Source of the DNA: Flavobacterium profundi
Lineage (GTDB): Bacteria > Bacteroidota > Bacteroidia > Flavobacteriales > Flavobacteriaceae
DNA length: 64,000 nucleotides
NCBI RefSeq assembly: GCF_006491645.1
Contig: NZ_VDCZ01000003.1
Location: 186,001 to 250,000, forward strand
Reading direction: 5' to 3'
In this document: in pieces, positions 35,877 through 43,536 of the stretch
Numbering within the stretch: position 1 is the first letter of the stretch
Layout of the letters: every line of letters begins with the position of its first letter
Notes under the pieces: model-generated
What the model saw: the letters and a program-made list of their open reading frames with translations, nothing else
The model's database searches: none
What the model was told of the DNA's origin: nothing
Made by a program: the position numbers and the translations under genes

Positions 35877-35959
35877 TATAAATAAGTTGAAAATCAACAA
35901 TGAAGCAGTAAAGAAATCGTTCAGACTGTTTCATTTTATCCTAACAAAAAATCTTACAA

Positions 35960-36676
35960 ATGAAAAATTCAGTAATTCATAGAGCAAACACCAGAGGAAA
36001 TGCAAATCATGGTTGGTTAAACGCATGGCATAGTTTTAGTTTCGCAAATTGGTACAATCCAGAACGAGTACACTTTGGAGCATTACGTGTATTAAATGAT
36101 GACACCATAGCTGCTGGAATGGGTTTTGGAACGCACCCTCACGATAATATGGAAATTATTACGATTCCATTAGAAGGCGATTTGGCACATAAAGATAGTA
36201 TGGGAAATGCCGCTACGATTAAAACAGGTGACGTTCAAGTAATGAGTGCAGGAAGTGGCATCAGACATAGTGAATTTAATCCTAATTCGGACCAACAAAC
36301 AAAATTGTTTCAAATTTGGTTATTTCCTAATCAAGAAAATGTTACACCTCGTTACCAACAAATAACATTAGACCAATCGTTACAAAAAAATAACTTCGCT
36401 CAAATATTGTCACCTAATCCTGAAGATGAAGGCGTTTGGATTCATCAAGACGCGTGGTTTTATTTAAGTAATTTTGATAAAGATTTTTCAAAAGAATTAG
36501 CATTAAAAAAAGAAGGTAATGGTTTTTATATCATGACAATTGAAGGAGAAATAGAAGTAAATGGAGAAAAGCTTACTACAAGAGATGCTATAGGAATTTG
36601 GAATACCAATACACTCGAAATTAAAGCCGTAACTGCAGCTAAATTTTTAGTAATGGAAATTCCAATGGAACATTAA
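35960..36676 (+). CDS. Pirin family protein
   Basis: A 238-residue bicupin. The start MKNSVIHRANTRGNANHGWL and the metal-binding stretch GFGTHPHDNMEIITIPLEG with a later GSGIRHSEFNP carry the three histidines and the glutamate expected for the N-terminal cupin of the YhhW/YhaK type, which bind iron or similar metals; some oxidise quercetin. It is the first gene of a five-gene set (pirin, GNAT, OsmC, ferredoxin, FMN reductase) under the palindrome-bearing promoter, which suggests a redox or electrophile stress role. Confidence 0.92.
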   Translation: MKNSVIHRANTRGNANHGWLNAWHSFSFANWYNPERVHFGALRVLNDDTIAAGMGFGTHPHDNMEIITIPLEGDLAHKDSMGNAATIKTGDVQVMSAGSGIRHSEFNPNSDQQTKLFQIWLFPNQENVTPRYQQITLDQSLQKNNFAQILSPNPEDEGVWIHQDAWFYLSNFDKDFSKELALKKEGNGFYIMTIEGEIEVNGEKLTTRDAIGIWNTNTLEIKAVTAAKFLVMEIPMEH

Positions 36677-36687
36677 TTCAACAAATT

Positions 36688-36972
36688 ATGACACCAACAG
36701 TTCAATTAGAAACCAACGATAAAAACGGATACTTCTACATTGAAGTAGACGAAAAATTAGCTGCAAAAATGACTTTCGTATATGCTGGAAATGACAAAAT
36801 AATAATCGATCACACCGAAGTGAATGAGGCATACAATGGAAAAGGGTTTGGAAAACAAATGGTAGCTCAAGCAGTTGCATTTGCTCGAGAGAAAAACTTA
36901 AAAATTATTCCTTTGTGTCCTTTTGCGAAAAAAGTTTTTGAAAAAACACCAGAATATCAAGACGTATTGTAA
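36688..36972 (+). CDS. Small GNAT-family N-acetyltransferase (YidJ type)
   Basis: A 94-residue minimal GNAT fold. The acetyl-CoA loop is NEAYNGKGFGKQMVAQAVAF, with the conserved (Q/R)xxGxG-like element, preceded by FYIEVDEKLAAKMTFVY and followed by IIPLCPFAKKVFEKTPEY, the cysteine-containing C-terminal signature of the short Gcn5-related group. Substrate is unknown. It lies 11 bp after the pirin gene and 2 bp before the OsmC gene, so it is in the operon. Confidence 0.9.
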   Translation: MTPTVQLETNDKNGYFYIEVDEKLAAKMTFVYAGNDKIIIDHTEVNEAYNGKGFGKQMVAQAVAFAREKNLKIIPLCPFAKKVFEKTPEYQDVL

Positions 36973-36974
36973 TT

Positions 36975-37382
36975 ATGGAAAAATTATTAGAAAATGATGT
37001 ATTAGGACATATTGGTTTACAAAAATACAAATGTACCATTTCATGGCGAAATGGTACATTTGTAATGGATGAACCCGAAAGTATTGAAGGTAAAGATCTA
37101 GGTCCAGATCCCTACTCTACTCTTTTAGCGTCTTTAGCGGGTTGTACTTTGTCTACTTTACGAATGTATATCGATAGAAAAGGCTGGAATATTCCAGAAA
37201 TAAATATTTCCTTAAATTTATATCAGGAAAACATTCCTGAATTGACAACAACTATAACTCGCAGCATTAGTTTTTCAGAAAACATTGAAGAAGATATCAA
37301 AAACAGATTACTACTAATTGCAGAAAAATGTCCAGTCTCTAAAATTTTGAAAAACAAAGTCGTAATCGAAACCACAATTTAA
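36975..37382 (+). CDS. OsmC/Ohr-family protein
   Basis: A 135-residue cytoplasmic protein of the peroxiredoxin-like OsmC family. Two cysteines sit where the redox pair is expected: in LLASLAGCTLSTLRMY near residue 55, and in AEKCPVSKIL near 118. The SLAGC and the C-terminal CPVSxxL motifs are family signatures. OsmC/Ohr proteins reduce organic hydroperoxides with thiols. It lies 2 bp after the GNAT gene and 30 bp before the ferredoxin gene. Confidence 0.9.
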   Translation: MEKLLENDVLGHIGLQKYKCTISWRNGTFVMDEPESIEGKDLGPDPYSTLLASLAGCTLSTLRMYIDRKGWNIPEINISLNLYQENIPELTTTITRSISFSENIEEDIKNRLLLIAEKCPVSKILKNKVVIETTI

Positions 37383-37412
37383 TTGTATTTTTAACAAACT
37401 AAATAACAATAT

Positions 37413-37637
37413 ATGAATCCGAAAGACATTACAAAAGAATACACTAATGGTGAAGTAACCATAGTATGGCAATCTGGAAAGTGCATTCATTCTGGAAATT
37501 GTGTACGAAACAATCCTGATGTTTTTAAACCAAAAGAAAAACCATGGATTACACCTGAAAATTCAACTACTGAAAAAATTATTGCAACTGTGGAAAAATG
37601 TCCATCAGGAGCATTAACCTATTATAAAAACAAATAA
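37413..37637 (+). CDS. Divergent mono-cluster 4Fe-4S protein (YjdI/Fer4_19 type)
   Basis: A 74-residue protein with IVWQSGKCIHSGNCVRNNPDVF and EKCPSGALTYYK. Cysteines are spaced C-x5-C, with a C-terminal CPSGAL typical of single-cluster ferredoxins in the Fer4_19/YjdI group. YjdI-like proteins are often encoded beside GNAT and OsmC genes, as here. It is probably an electron carrier or cluster-based sensor in the operon, 3 bp before the flavin reductase that could be its partner. Confidence 0.87.
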   Translation: MNPKDITKEYTNGEVTIVWQSGKCIHSGNCVRNNPDVFKPKEKPWITPENSTTEKIIATVEKCPSGALTYYKNK

Positions 37638-37640
37638 ATA

Positions 37641-38195
37641 ATGGCGAAAAAAATTATTGCTTTTGGTGCATCAAACAGTAAAAAATCAATTAATAAACAA
37701 TTAGCCACTTATGCTGCAGGTCTTTTTACCAATGCTACAACAGAAGTTCTAGATTTAAATGATTTTCCTGTACCAACATATTCCATAGACATTGAAAAAG
37801 AAGAAGGTTTTCCTCAAGCGGCTCACGCTTTTTTAAACAAAATTGCAGAAGCTGATTTACTTGTGATTTCTATGGCAGAACATAATGGAAATTATACAGC
37901 CGCTTTCAAAAGTCTTTTCGATTGGATGTCTCGCATCAATGTAAAACTATTTCAAGGTAAAAGTATATTCCTTTTAGCAACTTCTCCAGGAGCTCGTGGC
38001 GGTAGTTCTGTTTTAGAAATTGCTGAAGGAAGGTTTCCAAGACATGATGGTATTATTGAAACTACTTTTTCATTGCCTAGTTTTAATGATAATTTTGATA
38101 CTAAAAAAGGAGTAATTACTAATACTGATTTGGATAACGAATTAAAAGAAAAAGTAAAAAAAATAACATTTGAGTTACTTCTTAATCTAGGTTAA
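37641..38195 (+). CDS. NAD(P)H-dependent FMN reductase
   Basis: A 184-residue flavodoxin-fold oxidoreductase. The FMN phosphate loop is FGASNSKKSINKQLATY, followed by LISMAEHNGNYTAAFKSLFDW and TSPGARGGSSV, the NADPH-dependent FMN reductase pattern. It reduces flavins or quinones. The last codons (LLLNLG and the stop) lie inside the second copy of the palindromic operator, so the coding end and the yceI control region overlap. Confidence 0.9.
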   Translation: MAKKIIAFGASNSKKSINKQLATYAAGLFTNATTEVLDLNDFPVPTYSIDIEKEEGFPQAAHAFLNKIAEADLLVISMAEHNGNYTAAFKSLFDWMSRINVKLFQGKSIFLLATSPGARGGSSVLEIAEGRFPRHDGIIETTFSLPSFNDNFDTKKGVITNTDLDNELKEKVKKITFELLLNLG

Positions 38196-38226
38196 GTGAC
38201 ACTCTAACCTTCTGATTGTAAATTTG
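38181..38226 (+). promoter_or_regulatory. yceI promoter with the second copy of the palindrome
   Basis: TTCTTAATCTAGGTTAAG (38179-38196) is identical to the copy before the pirin operon, and the TAAATTTGTA box begins at 38219, again exactly 38 bp from the start of the palindrome. The palindrome contains the stop codon of the preceding reductase gene. Confidence 0.75.
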
Positions 38227-38261
38227 TAGTGTAATTAAAAACATAATTTAAAATAAAAAAT

Positions 38262-38792
38262 ATGGCAACTACAAAATGGACAATAGATTCCACACATTCA
38301 GAAATAGGTTTTAAAGTAAAACACATGATGTTTACAAATGTTTCAGGGAAGTTTGACTCTTATGAAGGCGTAATTGAAACAGAAGAAAATGATTTTTCAA
38401 CGGCAAAAATTTCTTTCTCAGCAGCAATCAACTCTATTAACACCAGTAATGCAGATAGAGATAACCACCTTAAAAGCGGTGATTTTTTTGATGCTGAAAA
38501 CTTCCCGAATTTAACGTTTACAAGCAACTCTTTTTCTAAAATATCCGATCATAATTATGAATTAACAGGTGTTTTAACGATTAAAGGAACATCCAAAGAA
38601 GTGAAATTACCAGTTGAATTTAGTGGATTGATGCAAGATCCTTGGGGAAATACAAAAGTAGGTTTAAACATAGAAGGTAAAATCAACCGAAAAGATTGGG
38701 GATTAAACTGGAATGCAGCATTAGAAACCGGTGGTGTATTAGTAGGAGAAGAAGTTAAACTAATCATCGAATTACAATTAGTTAAAGCCTAA
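38262..38792 (+). CDS. YceI family protein
   Basis: A 176-residue single-domain protein of the YceI lipocalin-like fold. It begins WTIDSTHSEIGFKVKHMMFTNVSGKF and has DNHLKSGDFFDAENFPNLTF and KINRKDWGLNWNAALETGG, all diagnostic. The fold binds polyisoprenoid or similar long lipids. No signal peptide is present, so this copy is cytoplasmic, unlike E. coli YceI. It has its own copy of the palindromic promoter and a terminator, so it is co-regulated with, but separately transcribed from, the redox operon. Confidence 0.95.
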   Translation: MATTKWTIDSTHSEIGFKVKHMMFTNVSGKFDSYEGVIETEENDFSTAKISFSAAINSINTSNADRDNHLKSGDFFDAENFPNLTFTSNSFSKISDHNYELTGVLTIKGTSKEVKLPVEFSGLMQDPWGNTKVGLNIEGKINRKDWGLNWNAALETGGVLVGEEVKLIIELQLVKA

Positions 38793-38812
38793 TTTAAACT
38801 TTCAAAAAAAAT

Positions 38813-38844
38813 AAACCTTACAGATTTTAGGATTTGTAAGGTTT
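38813..38844 (+). terminator. Terminator after yceI
   Basis: 10-bp stem AAACCTTACA / TGTAAGGTTT with a 12-nt loop and a trailing T-run. Confidence 0.87.
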
Positions 38845-38863
38845 TTTTATGCTTAAAAAAGTC

Positions 38864-38871
38864 TATTTTTG
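38864..38871 (+). promoter_or_regulatory. -7 box (TATTTTTG) for fabD
   Basis: Full TAnnTTTG match, 55 bp before the fabD ATG and just after the yceI terminator. Confidence 0.45.
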
Positions 38872-38926
38872 TTACTGATTATGAATACATAAAAAAACAT
38901 AACGCATTAAAAATTAAACGAAACAA

Positions 38927-39799
38927 ATGAAAGCATACGTATTTCCAGGTCAGGGAGCCCAATTCACAGGAATGGGAAAAGACTTATATGAAAATTCAGC
39001 TATAGCCAAAGAATTATTTGAAAAAGCGAATGAAATTTTAGGTTTTAGAATTACCGATATCATGTTTGAAGGAACGGCAGAACAACTGAAAGAAACTAAA
39101 GTGACGCAGCCTGCTGTTTTCTTACATTCTGTAATTTTAGCAAAAACATTAGAAGACTTCAAACCAGAAATGGTTGCCGGACATTCTTTAGGTGAATTTT
39201 CAGCCTTAGTTGCTAATGGTGCTTTATCTTTTGAAGATGGTTTAAAATTAGTGTCTCAAAGAGCACAAGCCATGCAAAAAGCCTGCGAAATAACGCCTTC
39301 CACTATGGCTGCCGTTTTAAATTTAGAAGATAAAACAGTAGAAGATATTTGCGCTAGTGTCGATGGAGTTGTTGTAGCAGCCAATTACAATTGTCCTGGA
39401 CAGTTAGTCATTTCTGGAGAATACAAAGCAGTTGAAGTGGCCTGTGAAAAAATGAAAGAAGCTGGTGCAAAAAGAGCTTTAATTTTACCCGTTGGAGGAG
39501 CTTTCCATTCTCCAATGATGGAACCTGCAAGAGAAGAGTTAGCAGCAGCAATTGAAGCTACTACTTTTTCAAAACCTGTTTGTCCTGTATACCAAAATGT
39601 AACAGCCAATGCCGTTTCAGATCCGGAAGAAATAAAGAAAAATTTAATCATCCAATTGACTGCTCCAGTAAAATGGACACAATCTGTTAATCAAATGATA
39701 GCGGATGGTGCCACTAGTTTTACTGAAGTAGGTCCAGGAAAAGTACTGGTTGGTTTAGTCAATAAAATCAATAAAGAAGTAGCTACTCATTCAGCTTAA
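38927..39799 (+). CDS. fabD: Malonyl-CoA:ACP transacylase
   Basis: A 290-residue cytoplasmic enzyme that loads malonyl groups on acyl carrier protein for fatty acid synthesis. The start AYVFPGQGAQFTGMGKDLY, the catalytic serine in GHSLGEFSALVA near residue 87, the QKRAQAMQ-type segment (here SQRAQAMQKA) and the histidine in GGAFHSPMM near 200 are all present. Length is standard. It stands alone between two terminators, away from other fab genes. Confidence 0.97.
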   Translation: MKAYVFPGQGAQFTGMGKDLYENSAIAKELFEKANEILGFRITDIMFEGTAEQLKETKVTQPAVFLHSVILAKTLEDFKPEMVAGHSLGEFSALVANGALSFEDGLKLVSQRAQAMQKACEITPSTMAAVLNLEDKTVEDICASVDGVVVAANYNCPGQLVISGEYKAVEVACEKMKEAGAKRALILPVGGAFHSPMMEPAREELAAAIEATTFSKPVCPVYQNVTANAVSDPEEIKKNLIIQLTAPVKWTQSVNQMIADGATSFTEVGPGKVLVGLVNKINKEVATHSA

Positions 39800-39813
39800 A
39801 AAAACAAACCTAA

Positions 39814-39840
39814 AAAACTCTGATATTTTATCGGAGTTTT
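39814..39840 (+). terminator. Terminator after fabD
   Basis: 12-bp stem AAAACTCTGATA / TATCGGAGTTTT with one T-G wobble, a 3-nt loop and a long T-run. Confidence 0.87.
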
Positions 39841-39848
39841 TTTTTAGC

Positions 39849-39856
39849 TACCTTTG
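39849..39856 (+). promoter_or_regulatory. -7 box (TACCTTTG) for the HipA-like gene
   Basis: Full TAnnTTTG match, 18 bp before the ATG at 39875. It covers the in-frame TTG at 39854 and so excludes it as a start. Confidence 0.5.
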
Positions 39857-39874
39857 TTTAAAAGTTTTTTAGTA

Positions 39875-40663
39875 ATGAATTTAAAGTTACGAACTGTAAA
39901 TGTTACCCGATACATTACTCCGCTTCGGGAAGGAGGTTCTTTACCTGCTTTAGCTGAAGCTGATGATGATTTTAAATATGTATTAAAATTTAGAGGTGCA
40001 GGACATGGAGTGAAGGCTTTAATCGCTGAATTTTTGGGTGGCCAAATTGCAAAAGTTCTCGGTTTACCTGTTCCAGAATTGGTTTTCGCGAATTTAGATG
40101 AAGCTTTTGGAAGAACAGAAGCCGATGAAGAAATTCAAGATTTATTAAAATTTAGTCAAGGCTTAAATTTAGGGTTGCATTTTTTATCAGGTGCTTTAAC
40201 CTATGACGCAGCAGCAAACGATTGTGAAGCTTTATTGGCATCAAAAATTGTTTGGTTAGATGCTTTTATTACCAATGTAGATCGCACCTTCAAAAACACA
40301 AATCTACTCCTTTGGAAAAAAGAACTTTGGCTCATTGATCATGGTGCATCTTTTTATTTTCATCATTCTTGGACCCATTGGGAAACTACTGCTAAAACCC
40401 CTTTTGCTCTCATCAAAGATCATGTTTTGTTACCCAAAGCTACACAATTAGAGGTTGCTCATGAATTTTGTACTACTACTTTACATTCCGATATTTTAAA
40501 AGAAATTGTAAATCAAATTCCAGAAGATTGGTTACAATGGGAAGACCAATTGATTACACCTGATGAAATAAAAGACGTTTATTTTCAGTTTTTGACAATT
40601 CGTTTACAGCATGCAGAATTATTTTTAAAACAAGCTCAAGATGCACGAAAAACACTTATATGA
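39875..40663 (+). CDS. HipA-like kinase domain protein
   Basis: A 262-residue protein. It keeps the kinase elements of HipA: a glycine/lysine region YVLKFRGAGHGVKALIAE, the catalytic loop TNVDRTFKNTN with D136, and LIDHGASFYF with D155 as metal ligand. It lacks the N-terminal HipA subdomain and no HipB-like antitoxin is adjacent, so it is not a classical toxin pair. Instead its 3' end overlaps a DUF3037 gene by 23 bp. The pair is recurrent in bacteria, with unknown function. The ATG at 39875 is chosen because the upstream frame enters a -7 box. Confidence 0.82.
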   Translation: MNLKLRTVNVTRYITPLREGGSLPALAEADDDFKYVLKFRGAGHGVKALIAEFLGGQIAKVLGLPVPELVFANLDEAFGRTEADEEIQDLLKFSQGLNLGLHFLSGALTYDAAANDCEALLASKIVWLDAFITNVDRTFKNTNLLLWKKELWLIDHGASFYFHHSWTHWETTAKTPFALIKDHVLLPKATQLEVAHEFCTTTLHSDILKEIVNQIPEDWLQWEDQLITPDEIKDVYFQFLTIRLQHAELFLKQAQDARKTLI

Positions 40664-41024
40664 TTATACGATAATTCGTGTTGTACCAAGAGTAGAGCGC
40701 GAAGAATTTATCAATGTAGGTTTGATGCTATTTTGTAAACGTCAAAAATACCTGCGCATTCAATATCAAATTCCAAAGGAAAAAATAATTGCATTTTGTC
40801 CCAAATTTGACTTGGAACAATTACAAATAAATTTAGAAGCTTTGGTTACTATTTGTGAAGGCAAAAAAGAAGGGGGTCCTGTAGCTCAATTTGAAAAAGA
40901 GGAACGATTCAGATGGATTAGTGCTGTTAAAAGTTCCAGCATACAAACCTCTCGACCTCATGCAGGATTTAGTGCTAACTTAGACCTCACATTTGATAAA
41001 TTGTATAATGAGTTAGTTATATAA
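40641..41024 (+). CDS. DUF3037 family protein
   Basis: A 127-residue protein beginning HEKHLYDYTIIRVVPRVERE and EFINVGLMLFCKRQKYL, the recognisable DUF3037 signature. The middle is helical, and the C-terminus has SSSIQTSRPHAGFSANLD. No catalytic motif is evident. Translation is coupled to the HipA-like gene by a 23-bp overlap, so the two products probably work together; whether it is a substrate, inhibitor or partner of the kinase is not known. Confidence 0.82.
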   Translation: MHEKHLYDYTIIRVVPRVEREEFINVGLMLFCKRQKYLRIQYQIPKEKIIAFCPKFDLEQLQINLEALVTICEGKKEGGPVAQFEKEERFRWISAVKSSSIQTSRPHAGFSANLDLTFDKLYNELVI

Positions 41025-41173
41025 CTCTTCTTCTCTAATGAAACTCTTTTTAAAAGAATGTTAAAATCATTAATCAAAGATATTTTTCTTATAAATTCAA
41101 CAACAATTTTGAATTAAAAACCAAATTCTAAATTAATAATTAATTACAAGCACAAACAAATTTTCAATTGATT

Positions 41174-41181
41174 TAAGTTTG
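41174..41181 (+). promoter_or_regulatory. -7 box (TAAGTTTG) for the erythromycin-esterase-like gene
   Basis: Full TAnnTTTG match, 46 bp before the ATG at 41228. The rest of the 203-bp gap from 41025 is AT-rich, without other visible signals. Confidence 0.4.
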
Positions 41182-41227
41182 AAGATATAAGTCTCTGTGT
41201 TTTCTACTTTTCTAATAAAATTAAATT

Positions 41228-42502
41228 ATGAAAAAAACGTCTTATTTTCTACCATTAATTATACTATTCTTTTATAGTTGCAAAAGTTTAGTTGTAGAAA
41301 AAGTAGCTAATGAAATGATTACTGTAAATGATTTAAAGAAACAAAATTCCTATACCTTTTTGAATGAATCTTTAAAAAATAAAGAGATTGTTCTTTTAGG
41401 TGAAGCAACACACGGTGATGGAGATACATTTGAAATTAAATCGAATCTAGTTGAATTTTTAGTTAAAGAAAAAGGATATGATACTTTTGCTTTTGAAGCT
41501 AGAGATTTTTTTGAAATCGAATATCTTAATGGCAATCCTTCTTTACAAAACTTTATGCATGAATCCTTTAAATATAATTGGGTTAGAAAATGGAGTCCAT
41601 GGGGACCATCTAAACAAATTCAACCATTAGTTGATCTCTTTGCAAATAATAAATTAAATTATGTTGGTTTAGAACCTTTTTATTTGGATTCTTACCAAAG
41701 TCAACAATCATTTCTTTATCTTCAAAACAGCTTTGAAAAATTAAATTTAAAATCTTACAGCACTAAAATTTGGGAAGTTTTATCAGCAACTCGAGAAAGA
41801 TTAATCGCATCAAATGAAGGTGTTTCTGAAGAAGAATTTGATGCATATATAAAAGCTTTAGAGTATTTATATGAAGAAATTTCAAATATTGCTTATGAAG
41901 AAAATCTATTTTTATTACAAACAATAGAAAATACCATTACAGCTACAAAAATTCACAAATTTAAATCCCCTATTACAGATGATGATGAACTTAATATATT
42001 TACTAATTTACGAGATGCTCAAATGGCAAAAAATCTTATTTGGTTTAAAAAGAGATATCCTAAAGCAAAAATTGTAGGTTGGATGGCAAATTTTCATGCT
42101 GCCAATAAGTTAAAAGATGTAGAATATGCTGATGAAGATGTTTATAGATATAGTAAATTTACAGTTTTTGGTGAGCATATTAAAAAAGAATATGGTAATT
42201 TAGTATTTAGTTTAGCATTTACTTCCTCGAGAGGAGTTTCCAAAATGCCTTATAATATGGAAACCATTGAAGAAGTTATTATTAAAGCACCTAAAAATTG
42301 CCTTGAAGAAAGACTTGACAAAAAAAATATTTCTTATGGGTATATTAATTTTGACAAAATCAACAGACAAAATCCTAAATTAAAAGAAAATAAATTCAAT
42401 AGTATAATGCTTGGATATACGAATCAATATGGAAAGTGGCTTAATGTTTTTGATGGTTTAATTTATATTAGAGAAAATAGTAAAGCAATATCTATTTATT
42501 AA
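41228..42502 (+). CDS. Erythromycin-esterase-family lipoprotein
   Basis: A 424-residue lipoprotein with a lipobox (LFFYSC, Cys18). The fold signature LLGEATHGDGDTFEIKSNLVEFL near residues 57-79 contains the glutamate and histidine of the active site, followed by AFEARDFFEIEYLN, and WMANFHAANKL near residue 285 carries another catalytic histidine pattern. The family includes EreA/B, but most environmental members do not act on macrolides, so resistance is not implied. It is followed by an M23 peptidase gene 29 bp downstream. Confidence 0.85.
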   Translation: MKKTSYFLPLIILFFYSCKSLVVEKVANEMITVNDLKKQNSYTFLNESLKNKEIVLLGEATHGDGDTFEIKSNLVEFLVKEKGYDTFAFEARDFFEIEYLNGNPSLQNFMHESFKYNWVRKWSPWGPSKQIQPLVDLFANNKLNYVGLEPFYLDSYQSQQSFLYLQNSFEKLNLKSYSTKIWEVLSATRERLIASNEGVSEEEFDAYIKALEYLYEEISNIAYEENLFLLQTIENTITATKIHKFKSPITDDDELNIFTNLRDAQMAKNLIWFKKRYPKAKIVGWMANFHAANKLKDVEYADEDVYRYSKFTVFGEHIKKEYGNLVFSLAFTSSRGVSKMPYNMETIEEVIIKAPKNCLEERLDKKNISYGYINFDKINRQNPKLKENKFNSIMLGYTNQYGKWLNVFDGLIYIRENSKAISIY

Positions 42503-42531
42503 TAATAAAAATAAATTAAAAGCCATAAAAA

Positions 42532-43206
42532 ATGAATCAATTAGAAACTATTCTCCAAAATCAAAAAAACATTAAAGTTGTTGATGCATCCATTGATTAC
42601 ACTCTGTATGCTCCTATTAATCTTTCAGCTTCAAACACACATTTAATTCCTGAAGTTCTAAAAGATGCTGAAGCTTTTGAACAATACATTGAAAATCATT
42701 TAGCCAAAAATAAAGCCAAAGTCGCTTATGGAGGTTATTTAGAAACACGCAATCTCTATAAAAGGAGTACCGTTTTCAATGATACTGTTACAGAGGAACG
42801 AAATATTCATATTGGTTTGGATTTATGGATTAAAGCAGGAACAGCTGTTTTAGCAGCTTTAGATGGAACGATACACAGTTTTCAAAACAATACTGCATTA
42901 GGAGATTATGGCCCCACTCTTATTTTGAAACATCAAATTGAAGGAGTTACATTTTATACCTTATACGGTCATCTTAGCTTAGAAAGCCTCAACGACAAAA
43001 GTATTGGTCAAACCGTAAAAAAAGGAGACTGCATTGCTACACTTGGGGCGCCACAAATTAATGGAGATTATGCACCGCATTTGCATTTTCAAATCATCCT
43101 TGATATGGAAGAAAAAAAAGGAGATTATCCTGGAGTTTGCAGTAGTAAAGACCTATCTTTTTATAAGTCCAATTGCCCTGATCCAAATTTCTTGCTAAAG
43201 ATTTAA
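42532..43206 (+). CDS. M23-family peptidoglycan endopeptidase-like protein
   Basis: A 224-residue protein with a LytM domain. The zinc ligands are visible: H and D in IHIGLDLWI, and H in PHLHFQI, with LYGHLSLE supplying another histidine. M23 enzymes cut peptide crosslinks in peptidoglycan. There is no signal peptide, which is odd for a cell-wall enzyme and suggests either non-classical export or a cytoplasmic role. The Gly-x-His of classical HxxxD motifs is conserved, so activity is expected. It follows the lipoprotein gene closely. Confidence 0.85.
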   Translation: MNQLETILQNQKNIKVVDASIDYTLYAPINLSASNTHLIPEVLKDAEAFEQYIENHLAKNKAKVAYGGYLETRNLYKRSTVFNDTVTEERNIHIGLDLWIKAGTAVLAALDGTIHSFQNNTALGDYGPTLILKHQIEGVTFYTLYGHLSLESLNDKSIGQTVKKGDCIATLGAPQINGDYAPHLHFQIILDMEEKKGDYPGVCSSKDLSFYKSNCPDPNFLLKI

Positions 43207-43222
43207 ATTTTAGTTACATTTG
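43192..43222 (+). promoter_or_regulatory. Promoter of the small lipoprotein gene
   Basis: TTG (43192-43194), a 20-bp spacer, then TACATTTG (43215-43222), a full Bacteroidota-type promoter that overlaps the 3' end of the M23 gene. Confidence 0.6.
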
Positions 43223-43248
43223 AAAGGATAATATTTAAAATAAACAAA

Positions 43249-43482
43249 ATGAAAAAATTATTTGTAACATGCGCATGTGTAGCAACTTTACTAGTAGTTT
43301 CCTGTAAAGAGTCTACACAAGACAAAGTAGAAGATGCAACTGAAGCTGTAGGCGAAGATATTAAAGAAACTACTCAAGATGCAGTAGAAACTATAGACAC
43401 CGCCATGACAGAAGTGGGTAACGATATCGAAAATGGAGTAGATAATGTAAAAGAAGAAATTAATGAACACGTTGAAAAATAA
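43249..43482 (+). CDS. Small acidic lipoprotein
   Basis: A 77-residue protein with a lipobox (LLVVSC, Cys19). The mature part is strongly acidic and helical, with a repeating pattern of about 11 residues (VEDATEAVGEDIKETTQDAV, then VGNDIENGVDNVKEEI) like an amphipathic helix or coiled coil. No known family. Similar short entericidin-like or helical lipoproteins are common in Flavobacteriaceae. It has its own promoter and terminator. A second, distinct member of this type is at 55568. Confidence 0.82.
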   Translation: MKKLFVTCACVATLLVVSCKESTQDKVEDATEAVGEDIKETTQDAVETIDTAMTEVGNDIENGVDNVKEEINEHVEK

Positions 43483-43501
43483 TTTTCAACTTTATAGTAG
43501 T

Positions 43502-43527
43502 AAAAAGCTCCATTTCTGGAGCTTTTT
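43502..43527. terminator. Bidirectional terminator
   Basis: Perfect 11-bp stem (AAAAAGCTCCA / TGGAGCTTTTT) with a TTTC loop, between convergent genes. Confidence 0.92.
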
Positions 43528-43536
43528 CTTTTTTAT

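Noticed and set aside
39875..40663. Classical HipAB toxin-antitoxin module
   Set aside because: No HipB-like helix-turn-helix gene precedes it and the N-terminal HipA subdomain is missing.
41228..42502. Macrolide resistance gene
   Set aside because: The protein is a lipoprotein of the broad erythromycin-esterase family. Most members lack macrolide activity and no resistance context (mobile element, other resistance genes) is present.
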